Source: Flavobacteriaceae bacterium F08102
GTDB taxonomy: Bacteria; Bacteroidota; Bacteroidia; Flavobacteriales; Flavobacteriaceae
Reading direction: 5' to 3'
Assembly (NCBI GenBank): GCA_023015935.1
Contig: JALKAY010000012.1
Span: 2,580-36,497, forward strand
Length of the DNA stretch: 33,918 nucleotides
Shown here in pieces: positions 24,256 to 33,889 of the stretch. A model generated the notes under the pieces. That model worked only from the letters and a program-made list of their open reading frames with translations. It did no database searches and was not told where the DNA came from. How positions within the stretch are numbered: the stretch's first letter is position 1; every line of letters begins with the position of its first letter. A program made the translations under genes and the position numbers.

Positions 24256-24672
24256 GTGGAAAAAATCCTGAAAAATTTAACCTACCTCCCAAAGGTAACC
24301 ACCGCCTTAGGATATTTATGTATTCTTATAACTTCATTGGTACTCTTTTTTGGTAGAAATTTCGACAGCCTCACCATACCTGTACTTTTACATATATTCC
24401 CAGACTTCTACAATCATGTTTCAAATTTAACCTTATCACTGATTCTCTATACAACTTTCGGCTATATTGGATTAATGATGGACATAACCCTAAAATTTTT
24501 ACTAATTACTGGGGTAATAATCGCCTGTATAAATCTACTCGTTGAATTTTTTATCCCTTTCTTAAACACCCCTGACACCGTAGACGCCATATACGGCCTA
24601 AGTGGAGTAGTCATTGGATTTATCGTTTTATTCTTTGCAAAGAAATACGGGATGAGTGCAAATATTACCTAA
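24256..24672 (+). CDS. Small integral membrane protein, GTG start
   Basis: This 138-residue protein has about four membrane segments: TALGYLCILITSLVLFFG, a segment within NLTLSLILYTTFGYIGLMM, FLLITGVIIACINLLVEFFI and LSGVVIGFIVLFF. It ends AKKYGMSANIT. The only upstream start in frame after the stop at 24241 is GTG 24256; the overlapping ATG at 24254 opens a four-codon frame. No family is recognised. It could be intact with a GTG start or have lost its true N-terminus. It follows the broken DUF4287 gene by 37 bp. Confidence 0.55.
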   Translation: MEKILKNLTYLPKVTTALGYLCILITSLVLFFGRNFDSLTIPVLLHIFPDFYNHVSNLTLSLILYTTFGYIGLMMDITLKFLLITGVIIACINLLVEFFIPFLNTPDTVDAIYGLSGVVIGFIVLFFAKKYGMSANIT

Positions 24673-24886
24673 AAAAACTACCAAGGGCAATATCCATTTC
24701 TGCTATCTATGGCCCCACGTTACATCTAAATAAGTTTTCATTCTTAAAAATATAATATTTTTTAGTATCTTAGAACCGCTGAGGAAAATACGCACAATAA
24801 CATCTCCGCAAAGCAATTACATCACGGTAAAAATTTAATAGTTATCAACCTAATACCAACGTTGAATATCCAAACCACTTATTCCC

Positions 24887-25597
24887 ATGAAAAATATTAA
24901 ACTCTTACTACTTAGCTCCTTACTTTCTATTGGATTAAATGGACAAAGTCTAATAGGTGCGTGGGAAAGACAAGACACTAATGAACAAGGAGAAAAACTG
25001 AAAAGTGTACTCCTATTTGCAGATGGGTATCAAGTACTTACCACCTACAATGCCACCACCGGAAAATTTATCCAGACCAATGGCGGGACTTGGTCGTTAG
25101 AAGGAGATATGATGACCAAAAAAATAGAATTCGATTCAGAGAATTCCAATGATGTGGGTGAGAAATCAAGTTTTAAAGTAGTCATCACTGAGCATAGTCT
25201 TACTATTGCTGGAACCGACATGGTGTTTACCCGCCTAGACGACGGAACCCCTGGATCCTTGCAAGGTGCATGGTTAATGTCAGGCAGGGTGCGCGATGGA
25301 GTTAGGCAATCAAGAGACACCAGTGGACCTAGAAAAACAATGAAAATCTTATCTGGCACACGCTTTCAATGGATTGCGTACAATACTCAAACCAAACAGT
25401 TTATGGGAACCGGAGGGGGAACCTATACAACAGACAACGAAACCTATACCGAAAATATAGAATTCTTCTCGAAAGATGATACCCGCGTTGGAGCTCACCT
25501 CTCATTTAATTATCAATTAAAAGAAGGAGACTGGCACCACAGCGGCCTCTCGAGTAAAGGAGATCCTATTTATGAAATATGGAGTGTTCGCAACTAG
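24887..25597 (+). CDS. Secreted protein with two lipocalin-like repeats
   Basis: This 236-residue protein has a signal peptide (MKNIKLLLLSSLLSIGLNGQ). The mature part is two similar units. The first (about 21-120) has GAWERQ, FADGYQVLTTYNATTGKFIQTNGGTW and KKIEFDSENSNDVGEKSSF. The second (about 126-236) has GAWLMSG, SGTRFQWIAYNTQTKQFMGTGGGTY and ENIEFFSKDDTRVGAHLSF. The GAW start, the Y-N-x-x-T-x-x-F turn and the later E-F-x-S element recur in order, so a gene-internal duplication is clear. Similar Bacteroidetes proteins are only annotated as membrane or secreted. A lipocalin or fatty-acid-binding-like barrel is the probable fold. TATCTTAG at 24762-24769 is a weak promoter match. Confidence 0.75.
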   Translation: MKNIKLLLLSSLLSIGLNGQSLIGAWERQDTNEQGEKLKSVLLFADGYQVLTTYNATTGKFIQTNGGTWSLEGDMMTKKIEFDSENSNDVGEKSSFKVVITEHSLTIAGTDMVFTRLDDGTPGSLQGAWLMSGRVRDGVRQSRDTSGPRKTMKILSGTRFQWIAYNTQTKQFMGTGGGTYTTDNETYTENIEFFSKDDTRVGAHLSFNYQLKEGDWHHSGLSSKGDPIYEIWSVRN

Positions 25598-25767
25598 TTC
25601 GCTCCACCTTTCTCAGTAACGGTTCATTGGCATCACCTCACTATACAAACGCCCAATCGCAAATCTAAACACCTATTTTTAAGAGTCTTGCCTCTTTACC
25701 TGCTTGGTTACCTCAATTATATTGCGTATGTTTAACCTGTAATGATTACCCCTTAGATCTACCAACC

Positions 25768-27315
25768 ATGAAATTAAACCTCCTAATTTTAGGATTCCTC
25801 CTCGGAAGTTCTCTACCCGTTTTTTCCCAAAAACAATCCCATACATTTTCTGCACAACTCAAAATAGCCCCAGAACTTAAGGCTAATTTTCAAAACAACG
25901 GTAGAATGTATTTATTTCTCAGTCAAAATTTCAACGCAGAACCTCGAACCCAGATCTGGCCAAATCCAATGGCAAAAACCTATATTTTCGCAAAAAACAT
26001 GGACCGTATAAACCCTGGCAAACCCCTCACCCTCGCCAATGATCGAGGGTGGATTAGTACGGCTAACTGGACCTTAGACCATGTCCCCGCGGGAGATTAT
26101 TTGGTACAAGTGCTATGGGATCAAGATTTCGAAGAATCACGAATTGACGCCCCAGGGAATCTGTACAGTACGCCACAAAAAATTGAGATCAACCAAACGA
26201 TAAATCTACCTCTTGTCCTCAATCAAGTGATTGAAAAAAGAAGTGTCATAAACCATCCTTTGGCGAAGGTTGTAGAATTTAAAAGTGAGTTGTTATCCCA
26301 ATGGTGGAAAAAACCAGTACACGTCAAAGCAGCCGTATTGCTTCCCCATAATTACAATAGCAAAAAGACCTATCCTATTCGTTATAATGTATCAGGCTAC
26401 GGAGGCCGGTATACCCGAATAAATGGTTTGGTTCAAAATGAAGATTTCATAAAATGGTGGGACTCAGAGGAAGGACCACAACTCATTACCGTATACTTGG
26501 ATGGGGAAGGCCCCTTTGGAGATTCATATCAAATGGATTCTGAGAACAGCGGACCTTATGGAGCGTCGTTGATCCAAGAACTTATTCCGTATATTGAATC
26601 TACCTATCGAGGCACAAACGACGCTGAAATGCGCTTTGTGGATGGTTGCTCTACAGGTGGTTGGGTTTCCCTAGGCCTACAACTCTATTACCCAGAAGTA
26701 TTTAATGGCGTATTCTCGTACAGTCCAGATGCCATCGATTTTGAAAATTATCAACTCATCAATATTTATCAAGACAAGAATGCCTATGAAAATGAATTCG
26801 GCTATCAACGCCCCGTCATGCGAAGTGTCCTTGGAGAACCGATGTTATCGCTAAAAGATTTTATTCGGTACGAAAATGTGTTGGGAGCCTCAAATACCTA
26901 CCTTAACTCTGGAGGTCAATTCAGTGCCCACAACGCTTTGTATAGCCCAAAAGGCACCAACGGTCTACCCAAACCACTTTTTGACCCAGTCAGTGGAGAC
27001 ATAGACCCCACAGTAGCCAAAGCCTGGGAGAAATACGACTTTAAACGATACGTTAAAACCCATTGGAAAACCTTAGGTCCTAAACTGCAAGGGAAAATTT
27101 TTATTTGGATGGGAGATATGGATCATTTCTATTTAAATCCAGCCACAAGAAGCTTCGACGCATTTTTAAAAAGGAGCACACTTCCGACTTCAGATGCTAA
27201 AATTGTCTTTTCACCCATGAAAGGTCATTGCGCTGAATTTTCAGACAGAACCGTATTGGAACAAATTCAACAACGCATTGAAGAAATTCATAAAACAAAG
27301 GCCGTGAAAAGGTAA
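25768..27315 (+). CDS. Secreted alpha/beta-hydrolase, putative esterase
   Basis: This 515-residue protein has a signal peptide (MKLNLLILGFLLGSSLPVFSQ). The N-terminal ~170 residues form a beta-rich accessory domain. The esterase domain begins near VHVKAAVLLPHNYNSKKTYPIRYNVSGYGG. It has the nucleophile elbow GCSTGG with Ser295, YYPEVFNGVFSYSPDAIDF, and a catalytic His in MKGHCAEF (His487). An aspartate within MGDMDHFYLNPATRSFD is the likely third residue. It fits the putative esterase (esterase D/feruloyl esterase) group. Acyl esters of sugars or polysaccharides are possible substrates, but this is not shown. It is complete and stands alone. Confidence 0.82.
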   Translation: MKLNLLILGFLLGSSLPVFSQKQSHTFSAQLKIAPELKANFQNNGRMYLFLSQNFNAEPRTQIWPNPMAKTYIFAKNMDRINPGKPLTLANDRGWISTANWTLDHVPAGDYLVQVLWDQDFEESRIDAPGNLYSTPQKIEINQTINLPLVLNQVIEKRSVINHPLAKVVEFKSELLSQWWKKPVHVKAAVLLPHNYNSKKTYPIRYNVSGYGGRYTRINGLVQNEDFIKWWDSEEGPQLITVYLDGEGPFGDSYQMDSENSGPYGASLIQELIPYIESTYRGTNDAEMRFVDGCSTGGWVSLGLQLYYPEVFNGVFSYSPDAIDFENYQLINIYQDKNAYENEFGYQRPVMRSVLGEPMLSLKDFIRYENVLGASNTYLNSGGQFSAHNALYSPKGTNGLPKPLFDPVSGDIDPTVAKAWEKYDFKRYVKTHWKTLGPKLQGKIFIWMGDMDHFYLNPATRSFDAFLKRSTLPTSDAKIVFSPMKGHCAEFSDRTVLEQIQQRIEEIHKTKAVKR

Positions 27316-27346
27316 AAGTATACAGTTCCTTTAATTCATTTTACGC

Positions 27347-27381
27347 GCCTAAATCGTACCATTCATTGTTTGCATTTAGGC
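27347..27381. terminator. Inverted repeat between convergent genes
   Basis: GCCTAAAT (27347-27354) and ATTTAGGC (27374-27381) pair perfectly around a 19-nt loop, between the convergent esterase and GH3 genes. No T-run follows on either strand, so it may be a weak bidirectional stop or an mRNA end. Confidence 0.4.
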
Positions 27382-27510
27382 CCAGAAACTTCCCAAAGAA
27401 TACCACAAAATAATACCCCGAGTTCGGTATATAACAAATTCTTGTTTACCGATAGAGGTATTACAATCATGCTATTTCGTAGGGTTCACCATTAGACGGA
27501 AGGAAGTAAG

Positions 27511-29028
27511 TTAATTTACCAACGACATTGCTAACAATTCTTCTATAAAAGTACGTTCATTTGACAATCGTGGAATCTTGTGTTGCCCTCCTAATTTATC
27601 TTTCGCTTTTAGCCACGCATAAAACAATCCGGGTTCTGCTTGATGTACAATAGGCATCCGTAACGTCATGTTTAAATACCGTTTGGCTTCATAATCAGAA
27701 TTTATCGACTTTAAGGCATTGTCTAATAATTCTGTAAAATAAGCCAAGTTTTCTGGAGCAGTTTTGAATTCGATCATCCATTCATGGGCACCCTTATCTT
27801 TCCCTTTCATATAAACAGGTGCCACCGTATAATCAGTAATCACAGCCCCTGTTTTTAAACAAGCCTGACGCAGACCTTCTTCTGCGTTTTCAATAATCAT
27901 TTCCTCACCAAAGACATTGATAAAATGCTTTGTTCTACCTGTAATTTTTATTCTAAACGGACTCAACGAAGTAAACTTAATGGTATCGCCAATCAAATAC
28001 CTCCATAATCCGGCATTAGTACTGATAACAATCGCATAATTTTTATTTAACTGAACCTCTTCTAAAGGGATGGCTTTAGAGTTTTCTCCCTCGTATTGAT
28101 CCATAGGAATAAATTCATAAAAAATTCCATAATCTAACATTAACAAAAGTTCTGAAGAATCATTTGAATCTTGAATTCCAAAAAAACCTTCCGAGGCATT
28201 ATAGGTTTCATAATATTTAAAATTACTGTCAGGAATAATGTTTTTATACTGTTCACGATATGGATTAAAATTTACGCCTCCGTGAAAGTATACTTCTAGA
28301 TTAGGCCACACTTCCAAAATACTTTCTTTGCCCGTCTTAGCTAACACAGCATTTAATAACACGAGCATCCATGACGGTACTCCCACTAAACTTGTAATAT
28401 TCTCATTGACCGTTTCTTTAATGATCGCGTCCATCTTCGTCTCCCATTCTCCCATTAAAGCAACAGCCGACTTGGGTGCCGAACTAAAATCGGCCCAAAA
28501 GGGCATATTTTCTATAATAATCGCAGATAAATCGCCAAAATAGGAATTATTATCTTCATAAATCGCCGAACTTCCGCCTAAGCGCAGTCCTCGTCCATTA
28601 AACAACCCTGCATCTTCATTATTATTAATATACAACGCAAGCATATCCTTTCCTGCCTTTAGATGACAATCTTCTAATGCTTCGTTACTCACAGGTATAA
28701 ATTTACTTTTGGCATTGGTAGTTCCACTTGATTTAGCAAACCACTGAATGGTTGACGGCCAAAAAATATTCTGCTCCCCGCGGCGACAACGCTCAATTAA
28801 CGGCTCTACAGATTCATATTTACTTATGGGAACGCGTTCTACAAAGGTTTTGTAGTCAAAAATGGTACTAAATTCATATTGCTGACCAATTTCTGTACTT
28901 CGTGCAACACCTAGTAATCCTTGTAATAATTCATTTTGCACGTCTATAGGATACTTTAAAAAAAGCTCCATCTGATGCTTGCGTTTCTTTAAAAACCAAG
29001 ACACAACCGTATTGAATAAAGGTAACAT
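27511..29028 (-). CDS. GH3-family acyl-adenylating enzyme
   Basis: This 505-residue protein matches the GH3 family first known from plant auxin-amino acid ligases and common in Bacteroidetes. It carries the three nucleotide-binding motifs of the ANL-like superfamily: SSGTT (residues 100-104, phosphate loop), YNASEG (276-281) and WRYLIGD (342-348, the Y-R-x-x-GD motif). The C-terminal domain (about 380-505) includes GAHEWMIEF. GH3 enzymes activate a carboxylate with ATP and join it to an amine such as an amino acid. The bacterial substrate is not known. Length is normal for bacterial members. It is divergent from purE across a 137-bp gap. Confidence 0.9.
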   Translation of the reverse strand: MLPLFNTVVSWFLKKRKHQMELFLKYPIDVQNELLQGLLGVARSTEIGQQYEFSTIFDYKTFVERVPISKYESVEPLIERCRRGEQNIFWPSTIQWFAKSSGTTNAKSKFIPVSNEALEDCHLKAGKDMLALYINNNEDAGLFNGRGLRLGGSSAIYEDNNSYFGDLSAIIIENMPFWADFSSAPKSAVALMGEWETKMDAIIKETVNENITSLVGVPSWMLVLLNAVLAKTGKESILEVWPNLEVYFHGGVNFNPYREQYKNIIPDSNFKYYETYNASEGFFGIQDSNDSSELLLMLDYGIFYEFIPMDQYEGENSKAIPLEEVQLNKNYAIVISTNAGLWRYLIGDTIKFTSLSPFRIKITGRTKHFINVFGEEMIIENAEEGLRQACLKTGAVITDYTVAPVYMKGKDKGAHEWMIEFKTAPENLAYFTELLDNALKSINSDYEAKRYLNMTLRMPIVHQAEPGLFYAWLKAKDKLGGQHKIPRLSNERTFIEELLAMSLVN

Positions 29029-29043
29029 CTAATACTTTTCTAG

Positions 29044-29075
29044 TTGATTAATGCAAAGATTTTACTGTATCTTTG
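29044..29075 (+). promoter_or_regulatory. Promoter of purE
   Basis: TTG at 29044-29046 and TATCTTTG at 29068-29075 match the Bacteroidetes -33 and -7 elements with a 21-nt spacer. The leader to the purE start would be about 85 nt, AT-rich, with no riboswitch fold that I can see. Confidence 0.5.
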
Positions 29076-29165
29076 AACTGAAAATACAAATTCCACCAAA
29101 GTATTCCTTGCATTGATAGTGCAAGATAGGAATTTGAATCTATAAAAATATAAAAATAAATATAT

Positions 29166-29651
29166 ATGGCTAAAGTTGGTATCATAATGGGCAGTAATTC
29201 TGATATGCCTATTATGCAAGAAGCAATCACCATTTTACATGAATTTAATATAGAAACAGAAGTGGATATCGTTTCTGCACATCGTACTCCGGAAAAATTA
29301 TACGACTATGCAAAAAACGCACATACGAGAGGAATCAAGGTAATTATTGCTGGCGCAGGAGGTGCCGCACACCTTCCGGGAATGGTCGCATCTATGTCTC
29401 CACTCCCCGTAATAGGTGTACCTGTTAAATCGCGTAATTCTATTGATGGCTGGGACTCAGTACTGTCTATCTTACAAATGCCAGGTGGTGTCCCTGTGGC
29501 TACCGTAGCCCTAGACGGTGCAAAAAACGCAGGAATTTTAGCAGCACAAATCTTGGGAAGCAACGACCCATCCATCTTAGAAACGATTATCCAGTATAAA
29601 GAAAGTTTAAAATTAAAAGTAGAAGAAGCTTCAAAACAACTTAAATCATAA
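29166..29651 (+). CDS. purE: N5-carboxyaminoimidazole ribonucleotide mutase
   Basis: This 161-residue enzyme converts N5-carboxyaminoimidazole ribonucleotide to 4-carboxyaminoimidazole ribonucleotide in purine synthesis. The class I PurE motifs are all present: MGSNSDMP (substrate phosphate loop, residues 8-15), SAHRTP (37-42, His39 and Arg40), [16 protein letters not shown] and [25 protein letters not shown]. It should form a cytosolic octamer. A purK gene, which makes the substrate and often sits next to purE in this family, is not in the window, where the upstream neighbour is the divergent GH3 gene. The M3 peptidase gene follows 97 bp later. Confidence 0.97.
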   Translation: MAKVGIIMGSNSDMPIMQEAITILHEFNIETEVDIVSAHRTPEKLYDYAKNAHTRGIKVIIAGAGGAAHLPGMVASMSPLPVIGVPVKSRNSIDGWDSVLSILQMPGGVPVATVALDGAKNAGILAAQILGSNDPSILETIIQYKESLKLKVEEASKQLKS

Positions 29652-29748
29652 GCCTAACCCCCTTTTTAAGTACCCTTAATTCTATTTATATTCGGAGCTT
29701 GCCTGCCTTTAAGCAGAAAAGTGAGAATCTTAAACACGTCCGTTGATT

Positions 29749-31773
29749 ATGAATCCCATATTAGCACCTTTTAATACCCCATATCAAACTGCTCCATTTT
29801 CAAAAATTAATAATGAGCACTTTAAACCCGCATTTGAAAAAGCGATTGCTTTAACCAAAACAGAAATCGATGCCATTGCGAATCAAAAGGAACCCCCCAC
29901 ATTTGAAAACACCATTGAAGCTCTAGAATTTTCGGGGACCACCTTAGATCGGCTATCCTCTATATTTTTTAACCTAAATTCAGCCGAAACCAATGACGAA
30001 ATCCAACAAATAGCTCAAGAAGTTTCCCCTTGGTTATCCGACTTGTCAAATGACATTCGGCTCAATGAAAAACTATTTAAACGAGTAAAAGCCGTATATG
30101 ATCAACGCGACACCCTTGATCTCACTAAGGAACAACACATGTTACTCGAAAAAAAATACAAAGGATTTGCCCGCAATGGTGCGAATCTAAATGAGGCCGA
30201 CAAAACTACCTTACGAGAGCTTGATAAAAAGCTCGCCAAATTATCCCTGCAATTTGGTGAAAATGTATTGGCAGAAACCAACGCGTATCAACTACATATT
30301 ACAGACGAAAATCAGCTAAAAGGCCTTCCTGAAGGCGCTATTGAGGCCGCACATGACCTTGCAAAAGAAGAAGGAAAAGAAGGGTGGATTTTTACCTTAG
30401 ATTATCCGAGCTATATTCCTTTTATGACCTATGCTGACAATCGACAACTCAGAGAAAAACTCGCAAAAGCGTTTGGGGCAAGAGCATTTCAAGGGAATAA
30501 AAACGACAATCAAGAAATCGTTTTAGACATTGTTAAACTACGCCATCAACGCGCAAACCTTTTAGGCTATAAAACGCATGCCCACTTTGTACTTGAAGAA
30601 CGCATGGCAGAAACTCCTGAAACAGTGTTAACTTTTTCAAACGATTTATTAGAAAAAGCACTTCCAGCTGCCAAAGCTGAATTCAAAAAACTCTCAGAAA
30701 TAGCAGCCAAAGACGGTATTGATCAACTCCAAAAATGGGATGGTGCTTATTACAGTGAAAAATTAAAAAAAGAACTGTTTGACCTCGATCAAGAGGCCTT
30801 AAAACCCTATTTTAAATTAGAAAATGTAATTGACGGAGTATTTACCATCGCTGAACGATTGTACCAATTAAAATTTACAGAAGTTACTACCATAGACAAA
30901 TACCATCCTGATGTAAAAACCTATGAAGTTACGAATACTGAAGGTGAATTTATAGCCGTATTTTACGCCGATTTCTTTCCCCGAAAAGGAAAGCGAAATG
31001 GCGCTTGGATGACCTCATATAAAGACCAATGGATGCGCCATGGAGAAAACTCAAGACCCCATATTTCTATCGTGTGTAATTTTACCAAACCCACAGCCAC
31101 TAAACCTTCATTATTAACATTTAACGAAGTAACTACGTTATTTCACGAGTTTGGTCATGCCTTGCACGGGATGTTAGCGAACACCCACTACCCCAGCCTA
31201 TCCGGCACCCATGTGTATTGGGATTTTGTGGAACTCCCCAGTCAACTCATGGAAAATTGGTGCTATGAAAAAGAAGCCTTAGACCTTTTTGCTAAACACT
31301 ACCAAACCAACGAAATCATTCCAATGGAATTGGTTGAAAAAATTAAAGCTACAGCTAATTTCTTAGAAGGTATGCAAACCGTACGTCAACTGAGTTTTGG
31401 CTTACTCGATATGAAATGGCACGGACAAGATCCTAGCAATATAACCGATGTAAAAGCTTTTGAAAATGATGCCTTTACCCAAACAAAACTATACCCAGAT
31501 GTTGCCGAAAACTGCATGAGCACCTCCTTTTCACATATTTTTCAAGGAGGCTATTCTTCGGGGTACTATTCGTATAAATGGGCAGAAGTGCTTGACGCAG
31601 ATGCTTTTGCCTATTTCCAAGAAACGGGTATTTTTAATAAAGATACCGCTAAATCCTTTGTTGACAATGTACTATCAAAAGGTGGAACCGAAAAACCTAT
31701 GGAATTATACAAACGGTTTAGAGGACAAGAGCCTACCAATGAGGCATTACTAAAAAGAGCCGGATTAATTTAA
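29749..31773 (+). CDS. M3-family zinc oligopeptidase (Dcp/OpdA type)
   Basis: This 674-residue cytosolic metallopeptidase cleaves short peptides. The zinc motif HEFGH is at His466-His470 (TLFHEFGHALHGML), and the third ligand Glu495 lies in DFVELPSQLMENW. The long N-terminal helical part (NPILAPFNTPYQTAPFSKIN...) and the C-terminal HIFQGGYSSGYYSYKWAEVLDADAF with its glycine-rich loop and tyrosines are typical. Lack of a signal peptide points to peptide turnover in the cytoplasm. The start is the ATG at 29749; a TTG at 29743 two codons upstream is possible but less likely. The HAD gene follows after five bases, so the two are probably co-transcribed. Confidence 0.95.
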   Translation: MNPILAPFNTPYQTAPFSKINNEHFKPAFEKAIALTKTEIDAIANQKEPPTFENTIEALEFSGTTLDRLSSIFFNLNSAETNDEIQQIAQEVSPWLSDLSNDIRLNEKLFKRVKAVYDQRDTLDLTKEQHMLLEKKYKGFARNGANLNEADKTTLRELDKKLAKLSLQFGENVLAETNAYQLHITDENQLKGLPEGAIEAAHDLAKEEGKEGWIFTLDYPSYIPFMTYADNRQLREKLAKAFGARAFQGNKNDNQEIVLDIVKLRHQRANLLGYKTHAHFVLEERMAETPETVLTFSNDLLEKALPAAKAEFKKLSEIAAKDGIDQLQKWDGAYYSEKLKKELFDLDQEALKPYFKLENVIDGVFTIAERLYQLKFTEVTTIDKYHPDVKTYEVTNTEGEFIAVFYADFFPRKGKRNGAWMTSYKDQWMRHGENSRPHISIVCNFTKPTATKPSLLTFNEVTTLFHEFGHALHGMLANTHYPSLSGTHVYWDFVELPSQLMENWCYEKEALDLFAKHYQTNEIIPMELVEKIKATANFLEGMQTVRQLSFGLLDMKWHGQDPSNITDVKAFENDAFTQTKLYPDVAENCMSTSFSHIFQGGYSSGYYSYKWAEVLDADAFAYFQETGIFNKDTAKSFVDNVLSKGGTEKPMELYKRFRGQEPTNEALLKRAGLI

Positions 31774-31778
31774 ACACC

Positions 31779-32585
31779 ATGCACATTAAACTGATTTGTT
31801 CTGACATCGATGGCACCTTACTCAACAAGGACCGTGCCTTGTCAGACCGTACGATTAAAGCCATTCAGACAACGAACCTGCCTTTTATATTAATTTCCTC
31901 TCGTATGCCTAAGGCAATGACGCATTTGCAAAAAGCTATTGGCAATGAAGACGCTCCGTTGATTGCGTATAACGGCGGACTCCTACTCCACAAAGACGAA
32001 GTATTGAGCAGTACAGAAATCACCCATGAAGTCAGCTTTACCATTGCCGATTTTTGTACCCAAGCAAAACTACACATGAGCCTCTATCACCACGATGAAT
32101 GGTATGTGCCGAGCATGGATTATTGGGCAGAACGCGAAGCGAATAACACCAAAGTACAGCCCCTTGTACAAGGACTTTCCAAAACCCTCAACCAATGGAA
32201 AATTGACCAAAAAGGTGCCCATAAAATCATGTTGATGGGAGATGAAACCGCCATTGATGAAGTGGAAATACTACTAAAAAACAACTATTCAGATCAAGTG
32301 ATTGGGTATCGATCTAAACCTACCTATTTAGAAATTGCCCATCGAAATATCTCAAAAAAAACAGCTATTGAAAGTTTATTAGCGGCGAAATATCCCGAAC
32401 ATAACTTTGAAAATGTCTTGGCTTTTGGCGACAACTATAACGACATTGAAATGCTCAAAGCTGTTGGTTTAGGTGTGGCGGTAAAAAATGCAAAAGCAGA
32501 AGTAATAGCCATTGCAAATGAAACCACCGAAGCAAATATTGACGATGGGGTTGCGGTGTTTCTTGAAGGATTGAATGGGAATTAG
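31779..32585 (+). CDS. Cof-type HAD-IIB phosphatase
   Basis: This 268-residue cytosolic hydrolase has the DxD catalytic motif CSDIDGTLLN (Asp9 nucleophile, Asp11 acid/base), motif II ILISSRM, a type IIB cap in the middle, and motif IV GDNYNDIEML near residue 215. The end GVAVKNAKAEVIAIANETTEANIDDGVAVFLE is the standard Cof/YidA close. Such enzymes dephosphorylate sugar phosphates, flavin mononucleotide or pyridoxal phosphate, and the substrate cannot be predicted. It starts five bases after the M3 peptidase stop. An IS3 element is inserted 38 bp downstream. Confidence 0.95.
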   Translation: MHIKLICSDIDGTLLNKDRALSDRTIKAIQTTNLPFILISSRMPKAMTHLQKAIGNEDAPLIAYNGGLLLHKDEVLSSTEITHEVSFTIADFCTQAKLHMSLYHHDEWYVPSMDYWAEREANNTKVQPLVQGLSKTLNQWKIDQKGAHKIMLMGDETAIDEVEILLKNNYSDQVIGYRSKPTYLEIAHRNISKKTAIESLLAAKYPEHNFENVLAFGDNYNDIEMLKAVGLGVAVKNAKAEVIAIANETTEANIDDGVAVFLEGLNGN

Positions 32586-32623
32586 AAATTAGGGGTTAGG
32601 CATATGTACATTCCTAAATTGAG

Positions 32624-32652
32624 TGTCTTGTCCTAGAAAAAGTAGACAGTTT
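32624..32652 (+). repeat. Left terminal inverted repeat of the IS3 element
   Basis: Twenty-nine bases beginning TGTCTTGTCC and ending GACAGTTT match the reverse complement of 33890-33918 at 22 positions. The last eight bases (GACAGTTT) are identical. Confidence 0.85.
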
Positions 32653-32667
32653 ATAAATCTATAAACT

Positions 32668-33066
32668 ATGAGACAAACAAAACAAACCTTTCGTTATTCA
32701 GAATCATTTAAACTATCCGTATTAAAAGATATAGAGTCAAATCATTTAAGTTTTGGATAAGCTCGTCTTAAATATAATATAAAAGGAGGTGCAACAATTC
32801 AGAGTTGGGCGAAAAAATATGGTAACTTTAGTCTTTTAAATAAAATAATTATGGTAAAGAAACCAGGAGAAATTGATCGTTTAAAAGAATTGAAAAATGA
32901 GATCAAAAGATTAAAGGAAGCCTTGGCAGATACAGTTTTAGATAGAAAAATAGCGGAGAGTACCCTCGAAGTTATTTGTGAGGATATGGATTTGGATTAT
33001 GATACTGTTAAAAAAAAAGCTGGCGAAGAATTGCAGAAAAGACGGTCAACAAAAACGAAAAAGTAA
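32668..33066 (+). pseudogene. IS3 orfA with an internal stop
   Basis: The frame begins MRQTKQTFRYSESFKLSVLKDI, a helix-turn-helix typical of IS3 OrfA, and hits TAA at 32758-32760 after 30 codons. The same frame continues ARLKYNIKGGATIQSWAKKYG, then a leucine-zipper-like helix (DRLKELKNEIKRLKEALADTVLDRKIAESTLEVIC) to the stop at 33064-33066. Without the stop the protein would be 132 residues. A shorter open frame from 32851 keeps the zipper but not the DNA-binding part. The final TAA shares its last base with the orfB ATG. The element is probably unable to move by itself. Confidence 0.82.
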
Positions 33067-33887
33067 TGACAGTCTGTGATAAACTAAATAGAAGTCGTTC
33101 AGCTTTTTATAAGGCCATAGCTTCAGATGTTACTCGTTTAGACCAATGTGATGTTATAAAATCTAAAGTATTATATTACAGGGGTTTTATGACAGAACTG
33201 GGGAGTAAAAAGTTATTCCATTTGTTAGGGCCTGAATTGGTACGAGAAAATATAAAAATAGGAAGAGATAAGTTTATAGAATTTTTGAGAAAAGAAAACT
33301 TATTGATTCCTAAACGTAAACCAAGGTATAAGGTAACCACGGACAGTAACCATCCGTTTAAAATCTATAAAAACCTAACTCAAGAACTAGCAGTTACTAG
33401 GCCAGATCAGTTATGGGTAAGCGACATAACTTATTTAAGCACTCAAAAAGGATTTTGTTATCTAGCCTTGATAACAGACGCTTACAGTAGAAAAATAGTT
33501 GGATATGACGTAAGTGACACCCTAGAACTAGAAGGTGCACTAAATGCTTTGAAAATGGCAGAAAGAAATAAAATTGGAGATAAAACAATACATCATTCGG
33601 ACAGAGGATCTCAATATTGCAGTCATCGTTATACAGATAGATTAAAAAGGAAAAGCACAAAAATAAGTATGGCAGCAGCCGGTAATTGTTATGAAAACGC
33701 GATGGCAGAAAGAATAAATGGAATATTGAAAATGGAGTTCCATCTAGATTATACTTTCAAAAATACAAACCAAGCTAAATTTTTAGTAAAACAATCAATA
33801 GAAATATATAATCAGATGAGACCACATTGGGGACTAAACCTTAAAACACCTCAAGAAATGTATACAGTAAAACTAAAAACAGCATAA
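33066..33887 (+). CDS. IS3-family OrfB transposase (DDE integrase domain)
   Basis: This 273-residue protein has the complete catalytic triad: Asp120 in LWVSDITYL, Asp179 in HHSDRGSQY and Glu215 in NAMAERINGILK, with exactly 35 residues between the last two. The C-terminal YNQMRPHWGLNLKTPQEMY is the standard IS3 end. In most IS3 elements OrfA and OrfB are fused by a -1 frameshift; here the frames touch as TAATG. The domain is intact, but a fused OrfAB would be affected by the stop in orfA. Confidence 0.95.
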   Translation: MTVCDKLNRSRSAFYKAIASDVTRLDQCDVIKSKVLYYRGFMTELGSKKLFHLLGPELVRENIKIGRDKFIEFLRKENLLIPKRKPRYKVTTDSNHPFKIYKNLTQELAVTRPDQLWVSDITYLSTQKGFCYLALITDAYSRKIVGYDVSDTLELEGALNALKMAERNKIGDKTIHHSDRGSQYCSHRYTDRLKRKSTKISMAAAGNCYENAMAERINGILKMEFHLDYTFKNTNQAKFLVKQSIEIYNQMRPHWGLNLKTPQEMYTVKLKTA

Positions 33888-33889
33888 AC

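Noticed and set aside
32586-32623. Short gene or terminator between the HAD gene and the IS3 element
   Set aside because: The 38 bp hold only an imperfect TTAGG-type repeat; no complete stem or reading frame.
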